Assembly (NCBI GenBank): GCA_029194665.1
Contig: JARFXO010000007.1
Coordinates: 227,476-291,475 of the forward strand
Origin: Nitrospira sp.
GTDB taxonomy: Bacteria > Nitrospirota > Nitrospiria > Nitrospirales > Nitrospiraceae
DNA length: 64,000 bases
Direction of reading: 5' to 3'
Below the pieces are notes generated by a model, which saw only the letters and a list, made by a program, of their open reading frames with translations, had not been told where the DNA came from and did not search any database. A program made the position numbers and the translations under genes. Every line of letters starts with the position of its first letter. Position 1 is the first letter of the stretch. Positions 35,353-44,557 of the stretch are shown here, in pieces.

Positions 35353-35700
35353 GTGGCTGGTGATGCCTTGAAAGTCGAAGATTCCACCTGGGATGCCGAA
35401 GTTATGAAGGCTTCCGAACTTGTCATGGTCGATTTTTGGGCTGTGTGGTGCGGCCCCTGCCAAATGGTGGCTCCCATCGTCGACGAATTGGCCCAGGAAT
35501 ATGCCGGAAAGCTCAAAGTTCGAAAGCTAAACACCGATGAGAATCCAGAGGTTGCGGGTCGTTATCAGGTGATGAGTATCCCCACCATTCTTTTCTTCAA
35601 AAACGGCCAGCAGGTTGAGAAGTTGGTGGGTGCCAGGCCAAAACGTCAATTCAAAGAGATGATCGACTCGCTGCTCGTTCAACATGCAGGGACCGCCTAA
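35353..35700 (+). CDS. trxA: Thioredoxin
   Basis: 115 aa. Active site WCGPC (FWAVWCGPCQMVAPI), cis-Pro loop SIPTILFF and GARPKRQF. The GTG at 35353 has AAGGAGG eight bases upstream and gives a normal-length thioredoxin; the frame is open upstream to 35179 but that stretch overlaps the lptD end. General disulfide reductase of the cytoplasm. Confidence 0.95.
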   Translation: MAGDALKVEDSTWDAEVMKASELVMVDFWAVWCGPCQMVAPIVDELAQEYAGKLKVRKLNTDENPEVAGRYQVMSIPTILFFKNGQQVEKLVGARPKRQFKEMIDSLLVQHAGTA

Positions 35701-35717
35701 GTAGCCTCCTCGCAGCC

Positions 35718-37397
35718 ATGCTCACTGAGCTGCGCATCACAAATTTTGCTGTGATCGAACGACTGAGTCTGACCATTGACTCAGGATTTACCGTGTTGAC
35801 CGGAGAGACGGGAACCGGAAAGTCTTTGTTGATCGATGCCGTGGCCCTGCTTGTGGGTGGGCGGGCCTCAAGCGACCAGATTCGATTCGGGGAAGATGAA
35901 GCCCAGCTGGAAGCGTCGTTCGAGATTCCGCCCGCACATCCCCTCCTTCAACGCCTGCGGACCCGAGAGGTCCTAGGACCGCAGGATTCTCAACTCATCA
36001 TTCGACGCATCATTGCTCGATCAGGAAGAAACCGGGTTTACTTGAATGGAGTCCTAAGCCCGGTCCATGTGCTGGAAGAGTTCGCTGGCACGCTCATCGA
36101 TATTCATGGCCAGCACGACCAGCAATCGCTCTTGTCTAACTCCGCTCAGCTCGAGGTTCTGGATGCCTATGGCCGTCTCCTGGAGCTGCGGTCTCAGTAT
36201 CGCACGACCTATTGTGCTTGGATACGTTTCCGTGAGGCACGGGCTGAGTTGACGGCTAGGCTGCAGCAGCGAGCCCAGCAAGAGGATTTGTTGCGTTTTC
36301 AACAGCAGGAATTGGATGAGGCTGCCTGCCGAATCGGAGAGGAAGAGTTACTGCAAGCCGAACGGCATCGGTTGGGGTCGTCGCGACGTCTCGCCGAGCT
36401 GGCATCAGAAGCTCAGGGACGAATTCACGACGACGCGCAAGGTATCTTGGCGAACCTGGTGTCAATGGAGCGCGTTTTGGCGGAACTGTGTCAGATTGAT
36501 CCTGAGATGCAGCAGGCCCTTCGATTTGCCTCCGAGGCCAAGGTGCTCCTGAAAGAAGTCGCCGATTCGCTTCGTCGTTATGCCGAGGGCTTGGACGCCG
36601 ACCCTATGCGACTCAGTACGATCGAGGATCGTTTGGCCGTCATCCAGAGGATGAAAAAGAAATACGGAGGGACGATAGAAGCTGTCCTGGAGACGCATCA
36701 CCGGGTGAAGCATGACTTGGAGCAACTTCGAGGAGCGGACAGCGAGCTCGATCGGTATGATCATCTCATCGATGAACAAGAACGGAACATGTCGGTGCTG
36801 GCGCGAACGCTCTCAGAACAGCGAGCGGAAGCAGCGAAACGGTTGACGAAATCAGTGGACAAAGAGCTCAGCGCGCTGAAAATGGGGTCGGTTCGGTTTC
36901 TTGTTCAAGTCATGCCGAGCGGAGCTGCCGATGGCTACGGTCCTGATGGAAGCGATCGTGTCGAGTTTCTGCTGTCGGCCAATGCCGGTGAGCCTTTGAA
37001 GCCGATATCTCGTGTGGCATCCGGCGGCGAACTATCGCGTGTCATGTTGGCGTTGAAATCCGTCCTTGCTGATGTCGATCATGTGCCGGTCTTGATCTTC
37101 GATGAGATCGACACAGGGGTTGGAGGGGCTGTCGCGGCCACGATCGGGAAACGGCTAAGGGAGTTGGGCCGATACCATCAAGTGTTGTGCATCACGCATC
37201 TCCCTCAGGTCGCCTCTCAAGCCCAACATCATTTCTCGGTTGAAAAGTCGGAAGTGAAGGGACGGACGGTCACGACGGTGCGTTCGTTGACCGGTATGAG
37301 TCGCGAGGGAGAAATTGCGCGCATGCTTGGTGGAGAGCGAATCACTCAAAAGGCACGATCTGCGGCAGCGGAGTTGATCGCCGAAACGCGTGAATAG
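35718..37397 (+). CDS. recN: DNA repair protein RecN
   Basis: 559 aa SMC-like ATPase. Walker A GETGTGKSLLIDA (residues about 30-42), LSNSAQLEVLDAYG after the DIHGQHDQQSLL motif, a central coiled coil, then the signature VASGGELSRVMLALK and Walker B VLIFDEIDTGVGG. It acts in double-strand break repair, holding DNA ends. It starts 17 bp after trxA and converges on the HD-GYP gene, with stops one base apart. Confidence 0.97.
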   Translation: MLTELRITNFAVIERLSLTIDSGFTVLTGETGTGKSLLIDAVALLVGGRASSDQIRFGEDEAQLEASFEIPPAHPLLQRLRTREVLGPQDSQLIIRRIIARSGRNRVYLNGVLSPVHVLEEFAGTLIDIHGQHDQQSLLSNSAQLEVLDAYGRLLELRSQYRTTYCAWIRFREARAELTARLQQRAQQEDLLRFQQQELDEAACRIGEEELLQAERHRLGSSRRLAELASEAQGRIHDDAQGILANLVSMERVLAELCQIDPEMQQALRFASEAKVLLKEVADSLRRYAEGLDADPMRLSTIEDRLAVIQRMKKKYGGTIEAVLETHHRVKHDLEQLRGADSELDRYDHLIDEQERNMSVLARTLSEQRAEAAKRLTKSVDKELSALKMGSVRFLVQVMPSGAADGYGPDGSDRVEFLLSANAGEPLKPISRVASGGELSRVMLALKSVLADVDHVPVLIFDEIDTGVGGAVAATIGKRLRELGRYHQVLCITHLPQVASQAQHHFSVEKSEVKGRTVTTVRSLTGMSREGEIARMLGGERITQKARSAAAELIAETRE

Positions 37398-37398
37398 A

Positions 37399-38523
37399 TC
37401 AAGCGGCGGGAGCGATGTCGATGGCGGGCGGCGAGAGGGGCGAGTCCTTCACGACCTGTAGGAAGAATTCCAGTAACAGCGGATCGAAATGTCCATGGAA
37501 TTGGAGGGAGAGCTGACGGATCGCGACATCCAGTGGGAGAGCGACTCGCCCAGGTGCGTCGGCGGTCAGATGATCGAACGTTTGAGCGATGCCGACAATG
37601 CGAGCCAACAACGGAATATCCGAGCCTCGGAGTCCACGAGAGTAACCTTGTCCATCCCATTGCTCGTGGTGGGATGCGATGATTTGTCCCACCTCAATAG
37701 GGAATCCCAATGGGGCAATCATCCGTGCTCCTCTGTCGGGGTGTTCTCTACAGGGGGATGCTTCGCCGGACGGAAGGATCTGGTCCTCTGAAAACCTATA
37801 CGATGGGATGCTGGTTTTCCCTATGTCATGTAAGAAGGCCCCTAGGGCCAATGCTTCTTGCTCGGAGGCGTTAAGATTGAGTCGGCTGGCCATCAACGTG
37901 GCATGGAAACTCACTCGGCTGGAATGATTGAGTAATTGACGGTCTGTGGCCTCCAGAATATCGGACAAGAGTGGAAGCAGGTTCATGTCGTCTTGCCGTA
38001 AAGCGGCATCGCCTTGTGGGTCGGACAGTGCGGCATATCCTGTCTTGACGTGATCCCATGCTCGTGCGCTCTCTTCCTCTGATCCCCAAAGGTCCGTGAG
38101 TGTCAGAAGACAGCCTCGTAGAAAGTCGAGGCGGCGTTTCTTGTCCATCGTCTGCCGAATCAGGGTAGTCAGTTCATTCACGTTGAAAGGTTTAAGCAAA
38201 TAACCAGCGGCTCCATGGCGGATACCTTCCATGGCAGACTTCAGGCTCCCGTATCCCGTGACGATAATGACCTCTACGTCGGGGCGATGGTGCTTGATGT
38301 CTTTGAGAAGATCGAGTCCGTGACGATCCGGGAGTTTTTGGTCAAGAGTGATCACATCAATGGATTCCCGGTCGAGGACTTCAAGAGCTGTCTTAGCGGT
38401 TTCTGCTGAACGAACGTTGCAGAAGGTGCGAAGTATCACGTTAAGAGCATCGCGGGGCCCCGCTTCATCATCGATTACGAGGACTGTCGGTTGTGTCCCT
38501 GTCTGACAAGAAGCCGTGACCAT
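37399..38523 (-). CDS. Response regulator with HD-GYP domain
   Basis: 374 aa. Receiver domain at residues about 12-130 (VLVIDDE, phospho-acceptor Asp61 in TLDQKLPDRHG, KPF lysine), then an HD-GYP domain at about 200-360 with HDIGK and HHEQWDGQGYSRGL. The family's GYP is GYS here; the HD dyad and downstream residues (IPLLARIVGIAQTFDHLTAD) are kept, so cyclic-di-GMP hydrolysis remains likely. It lies downstream of the sigma-54 kinase/regulator pair and may respond to the same kinase. Confidence 0.93.
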   Translation of the reverse strand: MVTASCQTGTQPTVLVIDDEAGPRDALNVILRTFCNVRSAETAKTALEVLDRESIDVITLDQKLPDRHGLDLLKDIKHHRPDVEVIIVTGYGSLKSAMEGIRHGAAGYLLKPFNVNELTTLIRQTMDKKRRLDFLRGCLLTLTDLWGSEEESARAWDHVKTGYAALSDPQGDAALRQDDMNLLPLLSDILEATDRQLLNHSSRVSFHATLMASRLNLNASEQEALALGAFLHDIGKTSIPSYRFSEDQILPSGEASPCREHPDRGARMIAPLGFPIEVGQIIASHHEQWDGQGYSRGLRGSDIPLLARIVGIAQTFDHLTADAPGRVALPLDVAIRQLSLQFHGHFDPLLLEFFLQVVKDSPLSPPAIDIAPAA

Positions 38524-38687
38524 GCTCGCTGGCTACTCCAAATCACGTGCTAGCAAGCAATTCTCATTCCTTTTCATGGAGTTAGGGAGTTGTTCAATAT
38601 AGGGTGGTGGACGGTGGGGCGGGCAACTATAAGTAGCTTACAATAATAATAGGATACCTATTTGTATTGCTGATCAGTAGGGTCATG

Positions 38688-38729
38688 TGTGCAGAAGTGC
38701 GACATTCTTGTGCAGAAGTGTGTCATTCT
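38688..38729. repeat. Tandem pair of 21-bp direct repeats
   Basis: Two adjacent copies of TGTGCAGAAGTGYGWCATTC plus T (38688-38708 and 38709-38729), 19 of 21 identical. The second copy overlaps the stop codon of the sigma-54 regulator gene; the first lies in its 3' flank, upstream of the HD-GYP gene. Possible paired binding sites or a small duplication. Confidence 0.7.
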
Positions 38730-40153
38730 TGCATGGGTGGAATCTGCTCTTGGGCGGCGGAATTGTCTGGACGACCAATGCCGAGGGTGTCCATTCGGTA
38801 TTTCAGCATCCGGCGGCTGATTCCCAGTAAGTTCGCGGCGTGGGTTTGTACGTGATTGGTCCGTTTTAGCGCGTCCAGGATAATCTCCCGTTCAAACTCC
38901 ATCACGGCTTTTTCAAGCGACATGCGACCGGCGAGGGTATCGTCTCGAAGAGACGTTGAACGAGAGTCGCTCTTCATCAGCGTCGGCAAATGCTCGGGGG
39001 TGATTTGTGCAGCATGTTGAGACCAGATGAATGCTTGCTCGACGAAGTTTTCGAGCTCGCGAACATTGCCCGGCCAAGCATAACGAGTCAGGAGCTCCAG
39101 AGCGTCTTTCCCGAAATCGATCTGAGGACGTCGTTCCGCCTCCAGCCGTTTCTCGAGGAAATGTTTGGCCAGAAGGGGAATATCCTCGCCACGTTCCCGG
39201 AGCGGGGGGAGAAAGAGCGCAATGACGTTGATGCGGTAGTACAGGTCTTCTCGAAACTGCCCCTTTCGAACGAGTTCGTCGATATTCTTGTTCGTCGCCG
39301 CCACAATGCGGACATCGACCTTGATCGGCTGAACCCCCCCGATCCTCGTAAATTCTCGCTCTTGGATGACACGCAGAAGCTTCGCTTGTGTGACGGGACT
39401 TAAGTCGCCGATTTCGTCCAGGAACAGCGTTCCGGTGTTCGCCAACTCGAACTGTCCGACGCGTCGAGCTGTGGCATCCGTGAACGAGCCCTTTTCGTGG
39501 CCAAAGAGTTCGCTTTCAATGAGCGTTTCAGGCAAAGCCGCGCAGTTCAGTGCAATGAAGGGGCGTTCGCGCCGGGAACTGTTGTAGTGCAAGGCTCTCG
39601 CCACCAATTCCTTTCCCGTGCCACTTTCTCCCGTTATGAGCACGGTGGTACGGCTGTCGGCGACCTGCTCGATTTTTGAGTAAATCTCCTGCATGCCTTG
39701 GCTTTTGCCGATCAAATTATGGAAGGCATAGCGCTGGACGACTTGTGCCCGCAGTTGCTTGACCTCTCGCTCCAATTCGGAGGAGTTCAGCACTCGATCG
39801 ATGACGATACGGAGTTCATCGACGTCGAACGGTTTTGAGAGATAGTCAGCGGCTCCAAGCTTCATGGCGTCGACGGCTGTTTTGACGGATTTGGTGCCTG
39901 TCAGCATGATGACAGGGGTTATCTTGCTCTCCATACGGAGCGTTTGAAGCACTGCGAGACCGTCGGTTCCGGGGAGAAGAACGTCGAGGAGGATGAGGTC
40001 GGGCTCATCCTTCCGAAACACATCGAGCCCCTCATGTCCGTCACTAGCTTGGAGAATGTCATAGATTGGTTCGAGGACCATCTTCAGAGAGGTACGGACT
40101 CGGGGATCGTCATCGATCAACAGAATTCGTTGCTTAGCAACCGAGCTTTCCAC
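38723..40153 (-). CDS. Sigma-54-dependent two-component response regulator (NtrC family)
   Basis: 476 aa. Receiver with Asp57 (LLDVLLPGTDG), AAA+ domain with Walker A GESGTGKELVARAL, sigma-54 contact loop GSFTDA in place of the usual GAFTGA, LFLDEIGDL, and a C-terminal Fis-type HTH (HAANLLGISRRMLKYRM). Activates sigma-54 promoters when phosphorylated. The GTG start has AAGGAG six bases upstream. It begins 16 bp after the kinase gene and is surely its partner. The SFTD loop is shared with active activators, so function is expected. Confidence 0.95.
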   Translation of the reverse strand: MESSVAKQRILLIDDDPRVRTSLKMVLEPIYDILQASDGHEGLDVFRKDEPDLILLDVLLPGTDGLAVLQTLRMESKITPVIMLTGTKSVKTAVDAMKLGAADYLSKPFDVDELRIVIDRVLNSSELEREVKQLRAQVVQRYAFHNLIGKSQGMQEIYSKIEQVADSRTTVLITGESGTGKELVARALHYNSSRRERPFIALNCAALPETLIESELFGHEKGSFTDATARRVGQFELANTGTLFLDEIGDLSPVTQAKLLRVIQEREFTRIGGVQPIKVDVRIVAATNKNIDELVRKGQFREDLYYRINVIALFLPPLRERGEDIPLLAKHFLEKRLEAERRPQIDFGKDALELLTRYAWPGNVRELENFVEQAFIWSQHAAQITPEHLPTLMKSDSRSTSLRDDTLAGRMSLEKAVMEFEREIILDALKRTNHVQTHAANLLGISRRMLKYRMDTLGIGRPDNSAAQEQIPPMQE

Positions 40154-40169
40154 AAGCGCTCCTTGCCTT

Positions 40170-41447
40170 CTACCCCTGATGGGAGGGAAGTGTGATCCGG
40201 AAGGTCGTTCCGATCCCTTTCGTGCTCTGAACTTGAATCTCTCCGCGATGCTCCCGAATGATCTGATGAGCGATGGTCAGTCCCAACCCCGTTCCTTCGT
40301 TGATGGTGCTCGTGTGTTTGGTGGTAAAAAACGGGTCGAAGATGTGATCAAGATTTTCTGGTGAGATGCCGTGCCCCGTATCTTCGATCTCTATCTGAGA
40401 CCACACCGCACCGTCCGCTTTCTGGAGCCTGGTGGTCCGTACACGGAGGGTTCCGGTTTTATCGCTCATGGCATCCATCGCATTCAAGAGCAGGTTCAAA
40501 AGCACCTGTTTGACTTGTTGCCGATCCAACATGCCACGGGGCAGCTCAGGCGCCAAATCTTTTTCAATCTTAATCCCGCGGTTGTCGGCTTTCACCTGGA
40601 TGAAGTACAGGCAGGACGAGACGATCTCATTCAGATCCTCATCGGTCAACTGAGGTTCCATGTACCGAGCGTAGTCGAGAATTTCCTGAATCAACCGTTC
40701 AATTCGATTGACGTCCTCGAGAACAATTCGACTGAATTCACCGATAAATCGACTATCATCCTTGCGTTCCGGAGCCAGCTGAATGAAGGTCTTGATCGAC
40801 GTCAAGGGATTTCTGATTTCATGAGCGAAACCTCCGGCAATGGTCTCCAAGGAACGCAAGCGATCAGTTCGTCGCATGAGAGCCTGTGACTGCCCGAGAT
40901 CCTCGTACAGCAGGAAGGAGTCGATCGCGTTGGCGGCATTCTGAGCCATAGCAGCCAGGAGTTCCATGGTATGGGAAGGAGTGACAATGGGACCTGTCCG
41001 GGATTGGAGCAACACGAAGGCGATCAACCTTCCACGATTCAGCAGCGGGATGGCCAGATCGATCGCAAGTGTGGCGAGTTGGGTACCGGTCGTATTGTCC
41101 AGCGGTGCCATGTATAGGGAATCGATTAAGGCGGACGAATCGAGGATGTCCTGGTGGTTGGCCAGTTGCTGAACTAGGGGATGATTGAGGGCAACGATGG
41201 GAGATCCTACTCTCGAAGGGATCTCCGGTTGTGAAACCACCTGGCAGAAACATTCGCGGTCGCGATCAAACACATAGAGCACGGCTTGAGAGTGCCGGGA
41301 CACTTCGGAGAGGCCGGAAAGTATGCGCTCTGCGATGACGGGGAGACTGGTCGGGTGTCCCATGTCCCGCGCGAATTGCGTGAGTCGTTGCAGCGATGCT
41401 GTAATTGATTGATCAGAGCCCGATTGCAGAGTCGTGCGATCCGTCAT
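40170..41447 (-). CDS. Sensor histidine kinase with GAF domain
   Basis: 425 aa, no membrane segment. N-terminal GAF-like domain (residues about 25-180), HisKA with FAHEIRNPLTSIKTF (His about 214), and HATPase_c with NLLLNAMDAM, DTGHGISPE and GTGLGLTIAHQI. Cytoplasmic NtrB-like kinase expected to phosphorylate the sigma-54 regulator encoded 16 bp downstream. The signal bound by GAF is unknown. Confidence 0.95.
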   Translation of the reverse strand: MTDRTTLQSGSDQSITASLQRLTQFARDMGHPTSLPVIAERILSGLSEVSRHSQAVLYVFDRDRECFCQVVSQPEIPSRVGSPIVALNHPLVQQLANHQDILDSSALIDSLYMAPLDNTTGTQLATLAIDLAIPLLNRGRLIAFVLLQSRTGPIVTPSHTMELLAAMAQNAANAIDSFLLYEDLGQSQALMRRTDRLRSLETIAGGFAHEIRNPLTSIKTFIQLAPERKDDSRFIGEFSRIVLEDVNRIERLIQEILDYARYMEPQLTDEDLNEIVSSCLYFIQVKADNRGIKIEKDLAPELPRGMLDRQQVKQVLLNLLLNAMDAMSDKTGTLRVRTTRLQKADGAVWSQIEIEDTGHGISPENLDHIFDPFFTTKHTSTINEGTGLGLTIAHQIIREHRGEIQVQSTKGIGTTFRITLPSHQG

Positions 41448-41758
41448 GAGCGTGGTGTGTGAGGTCTTATGCGGGTGCCGTTCGTCGCGGTAAAAACATG
41501 ACTAAGTATCATTCCTAGGTTGAAAGTATACACCCGAGGGGCTGTTTCATCCAGCGGATTTGGTCTTCCGTACAATGATGAGTAGACGTTGGTTGTCGTG
41601 GACGGAAAAACTGGATTGAACCTCCGGAATCACGGCTGTCAAACCATCAGGCTCCACGGAGCCGGCTGAGATAGTGAAGCAGAATTTGGACGATAGAAAA
41701 CTGCGGGATGCCCGCAGGCCTGTCGGATGGTTCCTGCCGACAAGCCTGCGGGAGGAGA
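41448..41758. other. Intergenic region with a terminator
   Basis: 311 bp between two minus-strand genes. It holds the hairpin at 41711-41752 and should contain the promoter of the kinase/regulator operon; no clear promoter or coding frame was recognised. Confidence 0.5.
41711..41752 (-). terminator. Long hairpin after the copper-monooxygenase-like gene
   Basis: CCCGCAGGCCTGTCGG (41711-41726) and CCGACAAGCCTGCGGG (41737-41752) pair over 16 positions with one mismatch around a 10-base loop, 7 bp past the stop codon at 41759. No U-tract. It would also fold on the other strand. Confidence 0.65.
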
Positions 41759-42763
41759 TCAGTACGCGGCGGCGGTCTTGCCTTGCTCCGAGCAAGCCCC
41801 TGGAGTCATGTAGAGCAAGTAATTGCCCATGCCATGTTGGAGTTCAGTTTTCTGTAGAGAATGGTGGTAGACCATTACCATCTCATAGTCATCCTCCTTG
41901 GAGATGGGGAAACCCTGGACATCTTTATAGACTTGATGGGGTAAGAATTCGCGGAGCGTTCCATCCCTCTCAACATCCGGTACAGTCCGGAGGAGGGTCT
42001 CTCCCTTGGTCTTATTCTCCAATGCGATCAGGAGCAATTCATCGTGGCCGTGCGGATACGCGTATTTGACGCAGCCATCCATACTAAACTTCAATGGTGC
42101 CGTACGGACTTGGACACCCGCTCCGAGTTCGATCCCTTCGTCTGTCTGATCCGGCGGACGGTCGCCGAACTTGGTGAAGCAAACGATGTTGACGCCGACC
42201 TGATAGACCTCCATCGCTTTGACCGGTTTGGTCTTCGGCGCAAAATACATCGTGAACGTTGTAATGACGTCTTTGGTGGGCGGGGCACCGTGATAGAAGG
42301 CGACGACCGTCATCAATTTGTCGGTTGCCGACAGCTTCACGCCATATCCATCGGGGAATTGGGTCTCGGACATTTCGAGTCCGGCTCCACCGAAGAAGAG
42401 TGGCTCACCGGGACAGGACACGCTGGGTTTGGTGTTGTTGATCATCAAAATATGGTGCAGGTAATTTTTTGGTAATTCCTTCCCATCGACCGTGGTAATG
42501 GCCGACTTAAAGCCGACCAAATATTTATCTTCCGGCAACTGGAAGTGGAACCGAGGCATGGAATCGCCCATATCGCCTTCGCCATGGCCGGTCGGAAGAT
42601 CGATGGGGCCGAAGGTCAGAATCGCGGTATTCTCTCCATAGGTGATCTTTGAGCCCACGTGTTTTTTCAATGTGGGAATTGCATGGTGATCGTGGCCCCC
42701 ATCGGCATAGGCTGATGAGGCCAGGAGCAACACGGAGAGCGGAAGCATAAGGAATCTGCGCAT
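41759..42763 (-). CDS. Secreted protein with a PHM-like two-copper ligand pattern
   Basis: 334 aa with a clear signal peptide (MRRFLMLPLSVLLLASSAYA). Possible metal ligands are His103-His104 (NYLHHIL), His158 (AFYHGAP), His238 and His240 (YPHGHDE) and Met312 (QHGMGNYLLY). Their order and spacing closely match the CuH and CuM ligands of peptidylglycine alpha-hydroxylating monooxygenase (HH, H, HxH, M). A secreted ascorbate-type copper monooxygenase is therefore possible, but overall similarity is too weak to be sure. ATG 42763 has GGGAGGT upstream; the frame is open to 42880. It follows the SnoaL-like gene by 77 bp, probably one operon. Confidence 0.78.
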   Translation of the reverse strand: MRRFLMLPLSVLLLASSAYADGGHDHHAIPTLKKHVGSKITYGENTAILTFGPIDLPTGHGEGDMGDSMPRFHFQLPEDKYLVGFKSAITTVDGKELPKNYLHHILMINNTKPSVSCPGEPLFFGGAGLEMSETQFPDGYGVKLSATDKLMTVVAFYHGAPPTKDVITTFTMYFAPKTKPVKAMEVYQVGVNIVCFTKFGDRPPDQTDEGIELGAGVQVRTAPLKFSMDGCVKYAYPHGHDELLLIALENKTKGETLLRTVPDVERDGTLREFLPHQVYKDVQGFPISKEDDYEMVMVYHHSLQKTELQHGMGNYLLYMTPGACSEQGKTAAAY

Positions 42764-42840
42764 AGGACCTCCCAGAGGAAGTAAAGCAGTGATTGGAACC
42801 GGACTCCGACTTGGTGGCATGGTTGAATAAGTGAGCTGAT

Positions 42841-43719
42841 TCATTGGGTGCCGGCGGGGATCGGCGTGAGCCGATTCCATTGGTAGGTACCGCCATGTTC
42901 GCGCGCTGGAATGTTTTTATGCGTGCCCACGCGGGTGTACCACCATACGCCTTTGGCCTGAGAGCCGTCTTCTGAGAGGAGGACTTCAAAACCTCCCTCA
43001 CGATCGTTACCGGGTTGTTGCCAGGTGCCTTGCCACAGACGATCGGCAATCTTCGTGGTGACAAAACGGCCGCCATGTTGGGTGTACGGCCCGTTGCCGT
43101 TCTTGTCCAGCGTGGCCTTGTACCGTTTTTCGTCCTCGACCTCGAGAATCTCCCATTCTCCGCTCACGTCAGGCACCGCTGCGGCAGCATCATTGCTGAC
43201 GAGCTTTTGCGATCCCGCAGCCAGCGCTGGTGAGGCAAGGGAACCTCCTAATTGAGCGGATCGAAAGGACTCGTGCCACGACAACAGCTGCCAACGGCCG
43301 GCACGACGTTCGAGAACACCGGTTTCCCTTAAAGGAAGCACGGTCCGTTTCACCTTGGACCCTTCACCGACGTAGCGCGTATAGTCGACCTCCATCGTAA
43401 ACCAGGCCAGGTCGCCTTTCGTCCAGACCTTGAGCTCATTGATCGGAATCTCAATCTTCTGAGCGTTGATGAATTCCTCTCTCATTTCCTGTTCGAACTC
43501 CGGCCAGCCCACGTATTTGCGACCCCCGACCGAGTAACTGACGATGTCGGCATCGTGAGCCATAAGCCGAGAAAGAGTCGGGAGGTCTTTGTCCGCATTG
43601 GCCCGGACCATTTGACGAATAGCCGTTTCTGGGTCGGAAGGGTCACCGCTGCTCGCCACCTGAGCAAACCCGATGACAAGCAGCAGACTTCCACAGACAA
43701 ACCATCCCCGATGGGGCAT
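42841..43719 (-). CDS. Exported SnoaL/DUF4440-like protein with a second C-terminal domain
   Basis: About 292 aa. Signal peptide, then an NTF2-like fold of the DUF4440 kind (residues about 28-150: ETAIRQMVRANADKDLPTLS, VWTKGDLAWFTMEVDYTRYV). The C-terminal half (about 180-292: VSGEWEILEVEDEKRYKATL to GGTYQWNRLTP) looks like a lipocalin-like small barrel. No catalytic motif is evident. ATG 43719 is preceded by GGAG. It is upstream of the copper-protein gene on the same strand; a joint periplasmic role is inferred. Confidence 0.8.
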   Translation of the reverse strand: MPHRGWFVCGSLLLVIGFAQVASSGDPSDPETAIRQMVRANADKDLPTLSRLMAHDADIVSYSVGGRKYVGWPEFEQEMREEFINAQKIEIPINELKVWTKGDLAWFTMEVDYTRYVGEGSKVKRTVLPLRETGVLERRAGRWQLLSWHESFRSAQLGGSLASPALAAGSQKLVSNDAAAAVPDVSGEWEILEVEDEKRYKATLDKNGNGPYTQHGGRFVTTKIADRLWQGTWQQPGNDREGGFEVLLSEDGSQAKGVWWYTRVGTHKNIPAREHGGTYQWNRLTPIPAGTQ

Positions 43720-43801
43720 AGGGAGCTCCATATATGCGACAAGGTTCAAATGAGCAGGAAAACTACACGGCCTGAACGATCATGTCAACAACGAAGTAAA
43801 A

Positions 43802-44557
43802 TCAGGACGAACGAGGAGCGACCACCACTACGGTGACATTGTCTTCGCCGCCACGATCGAGCGCCGCGGTGACGAGGCGGTTGCAGAGATGAGTCGGATC
43901 GAGTTCGCCGGGGGCGAACACTGTTCGGATATCCTCGTCCTCCAGCATCTTGGTCAGTCCATCCGAGCAAAGCAGAACCAGGTCCTCCGGAAGTATGGGA
44001 AACGCGGTGATGGTAGGTTTCACTGTCGCGCCTACCCCCAAGGCACGCGTCAACACATGCCGCTCCGGATGTGTTTTCGCCGATTCTGTCGTGAGGATGC
44101 CTCGTTCCAGGTATTTTTCGATCAACGTGTGGTCCTTGGTCAGAGGGGTCAACGTGCCCGATCGAAATCGATAGGCACGGCTGTCGCCGACATGGGCGAG
44201 ATATGCGACCGGGGCAGGTCCAGAAATGATCGCCAGCAGCACGATGGTCGTGCCCATTCCTTTCAGCCTGGATTTTGATCTGGACCGATTGAGGATGGCG
44301 TCATGCGTTCGGCTGATCAGGTCCGTCAACACATCTGTGGGAGACGTTTGACCGTTACCGAGCAGGCGGCTCGATGCTGCGGCCTCGGCCTGTATCGTGG
44401 CGATAGCCGTCTGAGCGGCGACTTCTCCGCCAATATGACCACCCATTCCATCCGCGACGGCCCAGACACCCACCTCATTGATGACAGCGAACGCATCTTG
44501 GTTGAGGGTGCGCACGAGTCCGATTTCGCTCCGACCGGTGCCGATCCAGGTACTCAT
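43802..44557 (-). CDS. PP2C-family serine/threonine phosphatase
   Basis: 251 aa. Metal-binding motifs of PP2C: RTLNQDAF, VADGMGGHIGGE, GDSRAYRF, and LLCSDGLTKM and GGEDNVTVVV. Two Mn/Mg ions and Asp residues should dephosphorylate Ser/Thr phosphoproteins, usually partners of a Hanks-type kinase; no kinase is nearby. The start ATG overlaps the stop of the upstream small gene as ATGA, and no ribosome-binding site is present, so translation is probably coupled. A TTG at 44620 is an unlikely longer start. Confidence 0.93.
   Translation of the reverse strand: MSTWIGTGRSEIGLVRTLNQDAFAVINEVGVWAVADGMGGHIGGEVAAQTAIATIQAEAAASSRLLGNGQTSPTDVLTDLISRTHDAILNRSRSKSRLKGMGTTIVLLAIISGPAPVAYLAHVGDSRAYRFRSGTLTPLTKDHTLIEKYLERGILTTESAKTHPERHVLTRALGVGATVKPTITAFPILPEDLVLLCSDGLTKMLEDEDIRTVFAPGELDPTHLCNRLVTAALDRGGEDNVTVVVVAPRSS

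Noticed and set aside
38560..38725. Possible sigma-54 -24/-12 promoter near the tandem repeats
   Set aside because: No GG and GC dinucleotides at the right 10-bp spacing could be found.
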